From NCBI GenBank assembly GCA_003223555.1, contig QHVM01000087.1, positions 1 through 64,000 of the forward strand: 64,000 nt of DNA, given 5' to 3'. The position numbers and the translations under genes were made by a program. The notes beneath the pieces are model-generated. The model made no database searches. It was not told the origin of the DNA and saw only the letters and a program-made list of their open reading frames with translations. This DNA is from Acidobacteriota bacterium. Its GTDB lineage: Bacteria; Acidobacteriota; Vicinamibacteria; Fen-336. Below are positions 50,265 to 59,942 of the stretch, piece after piece (positions within the stretch are counted from its first letter, which is position 1; each line of letters begins with the position of its first letter).

Positions 50265-51239
50265 CTACCCTCCGGGGACCCGGGCGGTGCCCCGCCAGCT
50301 GTTGGCGTTGCGCGCGCTGACCACGATGTCCTCGAGACGCGCCTTCTCGAACCAGCCGCGGAACTCGTCGCGCGGGTAGTAGTGGGCGATCGGGGCCGAG
50401 AGGTGGTCGAACACGACCTGCTGGGTATGGGGGAACGGGAAGCGGGCCAGCCAGCTCAGGTAGGCCCCGTAGGGAAGCCGGGCGCCGGACCGCCGTCGAT
50501 AGAGGACGCGGAGGGCGAGATGGAGCGGAGCCGCCAGTGCGAGCGCCGCCACCCGGAGCACGGCGGGCGGAAGGCGCGACGTGAGGCGCTTCCGGACGGG
50601 ATCGACGAAGCGCAGCAGCCACTCGTTGCCCTCGCGGCCGTAGACCCAGGCGTGGACCCGTCCGCCCGGGCGCAGGTGGCGCACCAGCGCGGTGAAGCCC
50701 TCTTCTCCGTCGGGCAGGTGATGGAGGACGCCGATGGTGAAGACGAGGTCGAACGGCTGCCGGAAGGGGAGCCGCAGCAGGTCCGCCTGCACGATGCCCG
50801 CGTTGGCGCGGTGCCGCACCAGCTCCTGGGCCGCCTCGACGCTTTCCGAGAGGTCCGCCCCCACCACCATCCGCGCGCCCAGGGATGCGGCCACGTCGGT
50901 GAAGCGGCCCCCGCCGCAGCCGGCGTCGAGGACCACCCCCCCGCGCAGGTCGGCCTCGCCGAGCGGCGCCATCCAATCGAGGAAGGCCTCGCGGTATCCG
51001 GGAAGACGGTCGCGGAAGGCCCGCCACTGGTAGCCGAAGCGCTCGACCGTCGATCGCGCTTCCGGCCGGGCCGGCCCCCGGGCGAAGCGAGGGATGCCGC
51101 CGCGGACGGGGAACTCCGCGCCGCAGGCGCAACGCAGGAGGCCGGTCTCGATCTCGCCGGCTTCCGTCTGGTCGGCGCGCGCGGCCAGTTCGCCCGCGCA
51201 TTCGGGGCAGGCGAGCAGAGCGAGCAGCCAGGGCTTCAT
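50265..51239 (-). CDS. Class I SAM-dependent methyltransferase with N-terminal Trm112-like Zn ribbon
   Basis: LLACPECAGELA...LRCACGAEFPVRGGIPRF; VVLDAGCGGGRFTDVAASLGARMVVGADLS. Confidence 0.88.
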   Translation of the reverse strand: MKPWLLALLACPECAGELAARADQTEAGEIETGLLRCACGAEFPVRGGIPRFARGPARPEARSTVERFGYQWRAFRDRLPGYREAFLDWMAPLGEADLRGGVVLDAGCGGGRFTDVAASLGARMVVGADLSESVEAAQELVRHRANAGIVQADLLRLPFRQPFDLVFTIGVLHHLPDGEEGFTALVRHLRPGGRVHAWVYGREGNEWLLRFVDPVRKRLTSRLPPAVLRVAALALAAPLHLALRVLYRRRSGARLPYGAYLSWLARFPFPHTQQVVFDHLSAPIAHYYPRDEFRGWFEKARLEDIVVSARNANSWRGTARVPGG

Positions 51240-51261
51240 GGCGGGGCCGGACGCGCGCCGG

Positions 51262-52977
51262 TCACGACAGCGGGCTCTCGCCTCCGCGGTCGATGAAGGT
51301 CCGGAACCACAGCTCCAGGCTCACCTTGGTGAAGAGCGTGCGGTCGAACTCCCCCCGGTCGTGGGCGGGCGTGATCTCGATGCCGCGCCGGCCGAGGGAG
51401 GCGGCCAGCTCGTCAGCGAGCGGCCGCAGCTCGCCGGCCAGCCAGCGGCCCACCGGCAGTCCCAGCCCCTTCTTGTCCCGGCGATCCACGACGGCGTCCG
51501 GCACCAGGCCGCGCGCCGCCCGGCGCAACACGGCCTTGGTCGTGAGGCCGCGGACCTTCGCTTCGGCGGGCAGGCGGAAGGCGAACTCGACGACCCGGTG
51601 GTCGAGGTAGGGCGTCCGGTTCTCGAGGCCGTAGGCGGCCGCCGCCCGGTCGTTCATCAGGATGAGTGACGGGAACGTGAGGGCCAGGTCGGCCGCGCCC
51701 ATGTGGTCGACGAGCGAGCCCGGGCGGGCGAAGAGCCGCCGCACGGTGTCGAGGCCCGCCTCCGCGCCCTGCCCGCGCCGCAGGAGCCGGAAGTAGCGCG
51801 CGGCGGGATCGGTGAAGGCGTCGGGTCCCCACAGCGCCCGGGCCAGCGGATGGTAGTCGCGGAGCAGGTCGGCCTCGGCCAGCCGGCGCTCCTCGGCCAG
51901 GAGCACGTAGCGGACGTAACCCCCGAAGATCTCGTCCGCGCCCTGTCCGCCCAGCGCCACCTTCACGTGCTCCCGGGCCGCGCGGGCGAGGGCGAACTCG
52001 GCCGCGCTCGAGGCGGTGGCGATCGGCTGGTCGAGGTGCCAGACGATGCGGGGCAGCTCGCGCGCGAAGTCCCGGGCCGTGACGGTGACGCAGACCTGCT
52101 CCGCCTCGAGGGCCTGGGCCACCGCGCGCGCGTGCTCGTGCTCGTCGAAGGCGGAGCCGTAGGGCAGGCGGCAGGTGAAGACGACCCGCGGGCGGGCGAG
52201 CGCGCCCAGCAGCGCGGAATCCAGTCCGCCCGAGAGGAACAGCCCGATCGGGACGTCGCTGCGCAGGCGGAGCCGGACCGACTCGGCGAGGAGCGCGCGC
52301 AGCTCCTCGGCCAGCTCGGCCTCGGGCCGCGCGTCGACCGGCCCTTCGGGCAGGTCCCAGTAGCGCCGGACCTCGACCTCGCGCCCGTCGTAGCGGAGCC
52401 AGTGGCCGGGCTCCAGGCTGTAGATCGACTTGAAGAGGGTCTCCGGCTCGACCGCCGCCTCCAGCACCGCGAAGCGCTCGTCCAGGTTCGGCTCCGGCGG
52501 GACCTCGGCGAGCAGGGCCTTGATCTCGGAGGCGAAGAGGAACCGGCCGCCCTGGCGGGCGTAGAAGAGCGGCTTCTCGCCCAGGCGGTCGCGGGCCAGG
52601 AAGAGCTGCCGGCCGTCCCAGATCGCGAAGGCGAACATGCCCACGAAGCGCCCGAGGCAGTCGGCGCCCCACTGCTCGTAGGCCGCCGCCACGACCTCGG
52701 TGTCGCTCCGCGTGCGGAAGCGGTGGCCCTTGCCTTCCAGCTCGCGCCGCAGCTCGAGGAAGGTGAACAGCTCGCCGTTGAAGGCGATCCAGAGCCTCCC
52801 GCTGGGGCTCGAGAGCGGCTGGTGGCCGGTCTCCAGATCGATGACGGCCAGCCGCCTGACCGCGAGCTGGACGGGACCCTCGCGGTAGACCCCTTCGTCG
52901 TCGGGCCCGCGATGGGCGATCCGCCGGACCATCGCCTCGACGTCGCCCGCTCCGTGGATCCCGGCGATGCCGCACAT
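51262..52977 (-). CDS. asnB: Asparagine synthase (glutamine-hydrolysing)
   Basis: MCGIAGIHG, RIAHRGPDDEGVY, FNGELF, PIGLFLSGGLDSALLGAL, ENRTPYLDHRVVEFAFRLP. Confidence 0.93.
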   Translation of the reverse strand: MCGIAGIHGAGDVEAMVRRIAHRGPDDEGVYREGPVQLAVRRLAVIDLETGHQPLSSPSGRLWIAFNGELFTFLELRRELEGKGHRFRTRSDTEVVAAAYEQWGADCLGRFVGMFAFAIWDGRQLFLARDRLGEKPLFYARQGGRFLFASEIKALLAEVPPEPNLDERFAVLEAAVEPETLFKSIYSLEPGHWLRYDGREVEVRRYWDLPEGPVDARPEAELAEELRALLAESVRLRLRSDVPIGLFLSGGLDSALLGALARPRVVFTCRLPYGSAFDEHEHARAVAQALEAEQVCVTVTARDFARELPRIVWHLDQPIATASSAAEFALARAAREHVKVALGGQGADEIFGGYVRYVLLAEERRLAEADLLRDYHPLARALWGPDAFTDPAARYFRLLRRGQGAEAGLDTVRRLFARPGSLVDHMGAADLALTFPSLILMNDRAAAAYGLENRTPYLDHRVVEFAFRLPAEAKVRGLTTKAVLRRAARGLVPDAVVDRRDKKGLGLPVGRWLAGELRPLADELAASLGRRGIEITPAHDRGEFDRTLFTKVSLELWFRTFIDRGGESPLS

Positions 52978-53714
52978 CAGCCGCGCCGGCCCCGGCGCGT
53001 CCGCACCCGGAACTCCCAGACCGCCTTGGGCACGTCCGCCATCGCGCTCAGGCCGAAGCGGAAGGGAGAGCGGATGAAGGACTCTCCGCCCTGCCGCTTC
53101 CAGAAGATGACCGGTTCCTGCCGGATGCGGAATCCCCTGGCCGCCGCGTTGACCACGATGAAGTGCTGGGGGTGGCGGTAGCGGCATCGGGTCTCCAGCA
53201 TCCGGCCGAAGACCCCGCGTCTCGCGCAGAGGAACCCGCTCTTGATGTCGCGCAGCCTCGTGCCGAAGAGGCGGTTGAGGAGGAAGCTGAAGCTCACGCT
53301 CAGCACGTACCGGTAGGTGTCGCGGTAGTCGTGGGCGATCCGCCAGCCCTGGACGACGTCGGCCCCTTCGTCGCGCAGCCGCTCGTAGAGGCGGGGAACG
53401 TCCTCGGGCGCGTATTGGAGGTCGGCGTCCATGATGAGGACGACCGGGCCGCGGACGGCGGCCAGGCCGGTCTTCCACGCTTCCGCGATGCCGCGGTTCT
53501 CGGCATGGCAGAGGCCGCGCACCTCGGGGTGCTCGCGGGCGGCGGCGGCGATGGCGGCCCGGGTCCCGTCGCGGCTGCCGTCGTCCACCAGGATCAGCTC
53601 GGCCGCGATCCGGTGGCGGATGAGGGCGGCCAGCGTCCTCCGCACCAGCTCCGCCACGTTGGCCTCCTCGTCGTGGCAGGGGACGATGATGGAGAGGACC
53701 GGCTCGAGGCCCAT
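52977..53714 (-). CDS. Glycosyltransferase family 2
   Basis: LSIIVPCHDEEANVAELVRRTLAALIRH, ELILVDDGSRDGTRA, VVLIMDADLQYAPEDVPRLYE. Confidence 0.92.
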   Translation of the reverse strand: MGLEPVLSIIVPCHDEEANVAELVRRTLAALIRHRIAAELILVDDGSRDGTRAAIAAAAREHPEVRGLCHAENRGIAEAWKTGLAAVRGPVVLIMDADLQYAPEDVPRLYERLRDEGADVVQGWRIAHDYRDTYRYVLSVSFSFLLNRLFGTRLRDIKSGFLCARRGVFGRMLETRCRYRHPQHFIVVNAAARGFRIRQEPVIFWKRQGGESFIRSPFRFGLSAMADVPKAVWEFRVRTRRGRRG

Positions 53715-53718
53715 GGCG

Positions 53719-54552
53719 TCAGCGCCGGCCCTCGAGGTGCTGGCGCAGGAACGAGATCGTGCGCGGCCAGGCCTGCGCGGTCGCCTTCGCGTTCGCGTCG
53801 CGGCCGGCTTGCGCGCGCAGGAAGCCGTGGCCGGCTCCGTCGTAGGTGTGGGTCTCGAAGCTCTTGCCCAGCCGCTTCATCTCCGCCTCGGCCGGCGGCA
53901 CGGTGGCGCCCACGCGGGCGTCGTCGCCGCCGTAGAGGCCGAGCACGGGCGCGTGGATGGCGGCCAGCGCCGCGCTCTCGGGCGAGGTGCCGTAGTAGAC
54001 CACCGCGGCGTCCAAGGCGGGCTGGGCCGCCGCGTAGGCGAAGCTGCGCCCGCCTCCCCAGCAGAACCCGATCGTCGCCACCTTCCCGTTGGCGGCGGGC
54101 AGCTTGACCGCGTAGTCCCGCACGGCGTCGAGGCGCGTCACCGTCTCCCCAGGGGTGATCTCGCGCACCAGCTTCACGACGTCGTCGCGGCTGCCCGCGG
54201 CGTCGGTCCCCCCTCCGCCCGGCGCGTGGCCGGAGACGAGGTCGGGCGCGACCGCGATGAAGCCCTCCCGGGCGAGCTGGTCGGCGACGGCCCGGATCCA
54301 ATCGCTCAGGCCGAAGATCTCGTGGATGACGATCACGACGCCGGCCTTGTCCTTCCGCTCCGGGTATGTGATCCACGTCCGGATCGGCGCCCCGCCCGCC
54401 GCCCTCACATCGACGTACTCGCCGTGCCGGGGCGAAGACTCGAGGGCGGCCTTGGCGGTCTCCTCGGGCGCGGGGAGGTTGGGATCCCGGGCGGCGGAGG
54501 GTGACGGCGAGGGGACGGCCGGAACCAGGACGGCGAGGAGGAGAGCGATCAT
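53719..54552 (-). CDS. Dienelactone hydrolase family protein (exported)
   Basis: KAGVVIVIHEIFGLSDWIRAVADQLAREGFIAVAPDL, TIGFCWGGGRSF, YDGAGHGFLRAQ. Confidence 0.92.
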   Translation of the reverse strand: MIALLLAVLVPAVPSPSPSAARDPNLPAPEETAKAALESSPRHGEYVDVRAAGGAPIRTWITYPERKDKAGVVIVIHEIFGLSDWIRAVADQLAREGFIAVAPDLVSGHAPGGGGTDAAGSRDDVVKLVREITPGETVTRLDAVRDYAVKLPAANGKVATIGFCWGGGRSFAYAAAQPALDAAVVYYGTSPESAALAAIHAPVLGLYGGDDARVGATVPPAEAEMKRLGKSFETHTYDGAGHGFLRAQAGRDANAKATAQAWPRTISFLRQHLEGRR

Positions 54553-54604
54553 TTCTTGGCCTCCGGAGGGGTGAGGGGGGAGCCGGATTGTACCGCGGCC
54601 GGGG

Positions 54605-56065
54605 TCAGCGGATCTTCCTCGCCGTCCCGGACACCTCGAGGTACACGGGGTTCGTCAGGACGACGAGGCCGCCGTCGGGGGCCCGGAGCTCGACGCGCAG
54701 GTAGCCGCTGGCCGTGGCCGCGCGGCGGAAGCGGGCGGGAGCGCCGGTCGAGAGCGGCGCTTCGCCCGCCGGCTCGCCGTTCCAGACCAGCTCCGCCCGT
54801 CCTCCGGCCGCCCCGCCGACCACCGCCGGCACTTCGACCTCCACCGTCTGCCCCGCGCTCAGCCGCAGCGTATCGCCGATCCCGGCCGTCGCGCCCCCCG
54901 CCCGGACCGTGATCCCGGGGGCCGGCGTGCGGGCGTCGCCCATGACCACGACCCGGCCCTCGCGGATGGCGCGAAGGATCGCCGCCCTGGACAGCTCGCT
55001 GGCCCTCACCCTCACGCTGCCTCGTCCGAGCGGCGCGCGCGGGCGATGCCAGTCGCTCGACCCCACGCCGGTGATGCGGCGTCCCTCGCGCAGCAGGCGG
55101 TCCCACAGCGCGATGGCCCGCGTCTGGGGCCCGAGCGGCCCGTTCCACACCTCCAGCGCGGCCACGCCGGGCGGGATCGCATGCTCCCAAGAGCAGCCGT
55201 CGCACTCGAGGAACGGGTGGTTGATCGAGAAGAGCGCCCCGCGCGAAGCGGCGGCCTCGACCAGGGAGTCGATCCGTTCCCGGCCGGGAAGCACGCGGAA
55301 GTCGATCTCGCTGCGCCAGCCGCTCAGCCCCCAGACGTTGGCGTGGCCGCCGGGTGTGGTCACCTCCTCTCCCGCGATCACCAGCAGCTCGGGATCCTCG
55401 GTCCGCTCGAGCTGGTGCGTCGTGTTGTTGTGGTCGGTGATGGCGATGAACTCCAGGCCGGCCGCGCGTGCCGCGCGCGCCACCTCGGCCGCGGTCTCCG
55501 TCCCGTCGCTGTGCAGCGTGTGCACGTGAAGGTCGCCGCTATACCAGCTCAGCGTCCCCCTTTGCTGCAGCGGCTCGGCCGGCCGCGGGGCCAGGCCGGG
55601 CGTCGGCCCGGCGGCGGCGCTCGACGTCCCGACCGTGAGGTCGACATCCACCCCCGGGGGGGCGACCTTGTAGAGACCGAGCACCACCTGCCACTCGCCG
55701 GCGGGCAGCGGGCCCGGCCAGTAACCGGGGGTGGCCTCGTCCACCGCGACGACGACGTGTTCCCGGCTGCCGCCGCTCCAGCCGCGGAAGCCGGCGCGGC
55801 CGAGGTCGAGCGGGCCCGGCTCGAACAGGCCGAGGTCGATCGCGTTGCCGCCGTCCGCCTTGTCGTAGCGGTAGCCGACCTCCAGCCTCGTGCACCCGGC
55901 CGGCACGCTCACCGGCACGTACTGGTAGCGGCCGGCGTCGCGCTGGGCGGGCGTGTAATGCAGCCGGAGCGGGCGGCCCTCCGGCGCCTTCTCCGGCGGC
56001 GCCGGCGAGGGCGCGAACGAGACCGCGGCGGCCGCCGCGAGCAGCGCGCCGAGCAACCGGCTCAC
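54605..56065 (-). CDS. CehA/McbA family (PHP-domain) metallohydrolase, exported
   Basis: WYSGDLHVHTLHSDGTETAAEVARAARAAGLEFIAITDHNNTTH, HPFLECDGC, GSSDWH; GTGA overlap with cupin gene. Confidence 0.9.
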   Translation of the reverse strand: MSRLLGALLAAAAAVSFAPSPAPPEKAPEGRPLRLHYTPAQRDAGRYQYVPVSVPAGCTRLEVGYRYDKADGGNAIDLGLFEPGPLDLGRAGFRGWSGGSREHVVVAVDEATPGYWPGPLPAGEWQVVLGLYKVAPPGVDVDLTVGTSSAAAGPTPGLAPRPAEPLQQRGTLSWYSGDLHVHTLHSDGTETAAEVARAARAAGLEFIAITDHNNTTHQLERTEDPELLVIAGEEVTTPGGHANVWGLSGWRSEIDFRVLPGRERIDSLVEAAASRGALFSINHPFLECDGCSWEHAIPPGVAALEVWNGPLGPQTRAIALWDRLLREGRRITGVGSSDWHRPRAPLGRGSVRVRASELSRAAILRAIREGRVVVMGDARTPAPGITVRAGGATAGIGDTLRLSAGQTVEVEVPAVVGGAAGGRAELVWNGEPAGEAPLSTGAPARFRRAATASGYLRVELRAPDGGLVVLTNPVYLEVSGTARKIR

Positions 56066-56430
56066 CGGCGGTCGGGCTTGCGTTGGAAGTACGTGTCGGT
56101 GCCGTCCAGCCAGTCCTGGCGGATGGGGCTGAACACGTCGACGTCGACGGTATCCTCGAGCGCCTCCGCGCGGTGGGGCACGTGGGGCGGGATGACGACG
56201 AAGCGGCCCGGCTCCAGCGTCACCTCCTGCTCCGGCTCCCCGATCCACAGGCGCAGCGCGCCCTCCAGGATGTAGGTGATCTGCTCGCTCACGTGCGAGT
56301 GGGTGGGCACGACCGCCCCTTTCTTGAGCAGCACCCGGGCGATCATCTCGTTCTGCCCGGTCACGACCTGGCGGGAGATCTCGGACGTCACCGGCTCGAC
56401 GGGGACCGTGTCCCAGCTGAGAGCCTTCAT
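56062..56430 (-). CDS. Cupin domain-containing protein
   Basis: ARVLLKKGAVVPTHSHVSEQITYILEGALRLWIG, GRFVVIPPHVPHRAEALEDTVDVDVFSP. Confidence 0.93.
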   Translation of the reverse strand: MKALSWDTVPVEPVTSEISRQVVTGQNEMIARVLLKKGAVVPTHSHVSEQITYILEGALRLWIGEPEQEVTLEPGRFVVIPPHVPHRAEALEDTVDVDVFSPIRQDWLDGTDTYFQRKPDRR

Positions 56431-57695
56431 GCCTCCCCCTCGCGTCTCGCGAGCATGTCCACGACGATTCCCGTCCACGAGAAGTCGTGGGCGCCGGCTC
56501 CCGCCCCGGTGAGCGGATCGTAGTACTCGCGGAAGCCGTGCTCCTCGACCAGCCGGGCCGAGCGGTCCTCGATCGCCGCCGCCAGGTCGGCCCGCCCATG
56601 GCGGCGCAGCCCCCGACAGAGGTACCAGTTGGTGTTCATCCACGCCGGGCCCCTCCAGACGAGCTTGCCGACCGGGCCGGCCGAGAAGGACGGCGCGCTC
56701 ATGGCCACCGAAGGCACCGGGAAGGGCGCCGCGTACTCCCGCGGGTCCTCGAGGTGGGCGATGAGCGAGGCCGCGAGGGGCCCCGGCAGCTCGGGCAGGA
56801 CGAGGGGCATGAGCGAGGAGATGCTGTTCGTGCGCAGCATCTCTTCCTCGGCGCCCGCCAGGTCGAAGAACAGGCCGGCCTCGCGGTCGTAGCACTTGTC
56901 GACGAGGGCGGTCGCCGTGCGGCGGGCCCGGCGGCGCATCTCGTCCGCCCCCCGGGGGTCGCCGGCGCCGTCGAGGAGGTCGGCCAGGACGCGCTCGTTC
57001 TCGGCGTAGATCGTGTTGACGAGCACGTCCTCCACCACGAAGAGGTCGAGTCCGAACATGCGCGCGGGGTCCCGCCCCACCTCCGCGTACGGCCCCGCCA
57101 CGCGCTCCCAGGCCGCGGTGAACTGTTCCGGGGCCAGGACGGAGATCCCGAGATAGGCGTCGTACTTCGGCGCGTGGTCGAGCCCGGACTCGTCGGGCTG
57201 CAGGATGGCAATGAGTCCGTCGCGGTCGGGGTCCCGCACGCGGTCGAGCCAGTCGAAGTAGCGGCGCGCCGCCGGCAGCACGTCGGCGAGGAACGCCGCC
57301 CCGCCCTCCCCGCGCGCCGCGGCCTGCACCGCCTCGGCCAGCACCGGCGGCTGGATGCAGTCGCTCAGGTAGGGCGTCCGATAGGCGATCGAGTACGTGG
57401 CCAGCATGTCCTCGTAGCGCTCGCGCTGCCAGAAGGTCACGTGGGCCACGAAGCCGTCCGGCTGGGCGTTGGCGAGGAGGCTGCGCACCTCGGCCCGCGC
57501 CCGCTCCGGGTCGAGATGGGACAGGGCCACCGCGTGGAAGCAGGAGTCCCAGAACCACTGGAACGGATAGGTGCCCATCGAGGGACAGACGAAGTCGTAT
57601 TCCCGGTCGCACCACTCTGCCGTCCCGCGCTGGCGGTTGCGGTCGTAGAGCGATCCCACCGCCTCCCGCATCCGTTCGAGCCGTGACGAGCTCAT
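56427..57695 (-). CDS. GH63-like (alpha/alpha)6 glycosidase (mannosylglycerate/glucosylglycerate hydrolase-like)
   Basis: [64 protein letters not shown]. Confidence 0.78.
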   Translation of the reverse strand: MSSSRLERMREAVGSLYDRNRQRGTAEWCDREYDFVCPSMGTYPFQWFWDSCFHAVALSHLDPERARAEVRSLLANAQPDGFVAHVTFWQRERYEDMLATYSIAYRTPYLSDCIQPPVLAEAVQAAARGEGGAAFLADVLPAARRYFDWLDRVRDPDRDGLIAILQPDESGLDHAPKYDAYLGISVLAPEQFTAAWERVAGPYAEVGRDPARMFGLDLFVVEDVLVNTIYAENERVLADLLDGAGDPRGADEMRRRARRTATALVDKCYDREAGLFFDLAGAEEEMLRTNSISSLMPLVLPELPGPLAASLIAHLEDPREYAAPFPVPSVAMSAPSFSAGPVGKLVWRGPAWMNTNWYLCRGLRRHGRADLAAAIEDRSARLVEEHGFREYYDPLTGAGAGAHDFSWTGIVVDMLARREGEA

Positions 57696-59823
57696 GGCCC
57701 TTCGTACGCCTCGACCTTCCGGCCCTGGAGGTACTTGTCGAACCACGCCACGATGTGCTGCAGCCGCTCCACCCGGTGCCACGGCTTGCCCGAGCGGCTG
57801 AGCTCGTGGCTCTCGTCGGGGAAGCGGACCATGACCGTCGGCTTCTTCAGGAACTTGAGCGCCCGGAACATCTGCTCTCCCCCCGCCGCCGGAGGCGTGC
57901 GGTAATCGGCCTCGCCTTCGATGAGCATCAGCGGCGTCTTCACGCTCGCGATATGGGTGATGGGGGAGCGCTCGGCGTAGTCCCCCGGGTCCTGCCACGG
58001 CGCGCCCCGGAACCAGCGCGGCGTGAAGAGCGTGAAGTCGGCGGTCAGCCAGAACGCGGCCCAGTCGGCGATCGAGCGCTGGGCGACGGCGGCCGCGAAG
58101 CGGCCGGTCTGGGTGATCGTCCAGTTGGTCAGGATGCCGCCTCCGCTGCCGCCGGTCACCCCCAGACGCTTCGGGTCGACGTAGCCGCGCCGGATGAGCT
58201 CGTCCACCCCCGCCATCAGATCCTTGTAGTCGTCGCCCGGGTAATGGTACTGGATGACGTTGCCGAACTCCTGGCCATAGGCCGAGCTGCCCCGCGGGTT
58301 GGGGTACAGCACGACGTAGCCCCGCGCCGCCATCCACTGGAACTCGTGGTCGAACGTGTAGCCGTAGGCCGCGTGCGGGCCACCGTGGATGTTCAGGATG
58401 AGGGGGTATCTCTTCCCGGGGTCGAAGTCGGGCGGCTTCTGGACCCAGGCCTGGATCTTCTTCCCGTCGAAGCTCGGGTAGGTGATCTCCTCGGGCGCGG
58501 TGAGGTTCAGCTCCGAGAAGAGCGCGTCGTTGAATCGGGTCAGCTGCCGGCGCCGGCCCGGGTCGGGGTCGAGGACGAAGAGGTCCCCGACGGCGGTGGG
58601 GGTGGAGATCACGAGCGCGAAACGCGACGCGCCGGGTGACGCGGTCGCGCTCATCACCTCCTGGTCGCCGGCCGTGAGCGGAGCGACCTTGCCGGTCGCG
58701 GCGTCCACCCGCTGCAGGTTCGCCCGGCCGCGCTCGGAGCTGACCACGACGATCGTCCGGCCGTCCTTCGTCCACGCGAGGACCAACGGGCCGGCGCCCC
58801 GCGGAGCGCGCTGGTCGCCGGTGAGACCGCCGCCCACGTCGTAGTCGTAATCGGCGGTCAGGTTGCGCGCGGCCGACCCGGACGCGCGCTCGACCACGAA
58901 GAGGTCGGGCTGGTCGTACGAGCGGGCCGGGCTGCCGTTGAGGGTGCCGCGGAAGGCGATGCGCCGGCCGTCGGGGCTGAACGCGAACTCGCCGATCGGT
59001 CCCTCGATGCTGGCCACCCGTCGCAATTCGCCTCCGCCCGCGGGAACGGCGTAGAGGTCGGCGTCGGGAGACTGGTAGTAGGGCTCCTTCTCACGGTCGG
59101 AGGTGAAGAAGATCTCGGCTCCGTCGGGGGCCCAGCGCAGGTTCTCCTCGTCGAACTCACCGGTGGTGATGCGCTTCGGCGTCGGGAGACCCGCCTCCTC
59201 GGCGCGGGCGGGGACCGTCCAGATGTGGCTCGGCCGCTCCGGGTCGAGGTAACCACGGCCGTTGAAGCGGTAGACCGCCCGCGTGATCACGCGGACGTCG
59301 CTTTCCCGGTCGGCCTCCGCCGGCTCGTCCTTCTTCGCCGGCTCCGGCCGCGACCTCCTGGCCAGGTCCTTCTCGTTGGTCCCCGAGGTGAAGGCGATGG
59401 TGGCGCCGTCGGGAGACCACTCCGGCGTCCCCGCTCCCTTGGGCAGGTCGGTCAGGGCCCGGGCCTCCCCTCCGGCGCTCGGGATCAGGTAGAGCTGGGC
59501 CGGCTGCGGCTTCCCTTCCTTTTCCGTCGCGCGGGTGAAGACGATCCACTTCCCATCGGGCGACCAGCGCGGCGACGCGTCCTGGGGGCCGCTCGTGCGC
59601 TGCCGTCGGCGGCCGCCACCCAGACCGCGCTCGCATAGCCGTCCTTCTTCTTGTCGACCGCGACCCGCACGAAGGCGACCTGACTCCCCTCGGGCGAGAT
59701 CTGCGGGTCGGCGACCCACACGAAGCGGAACAGGTCCGTCTCGGCAATCGGCCGCGTGAGGGCGGCGGCCGAAGCGGCGGAGACGGCGAGCAGCGCCGCG
59801 GAGAGGATGAGGCGGGCGGACAT
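57692..59823 (-). pseudogene. S9 family peptidase (acylaminoacyl-peptidase-like), frameshifted near the N-terminus
   Basis: [54 protein letters not shown]...AVWVAAADG in one frame, then [24 protein letters not shown]... to [14 protein letters not shown] in another; junction near 59590-59612. Confidence 0.75.
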
Positions 59824-59942
59824 CGGACGGCCCCCTTCGGGAGGGGACTATCCTACCCGAGACCGGTCGTTTCGCTCGCGGGCGGTCTTCCCCTATCCCG
59901 GCGAGGAAGCACGGAAGTGGGTTATCCTCGCGGAGGGACGTG

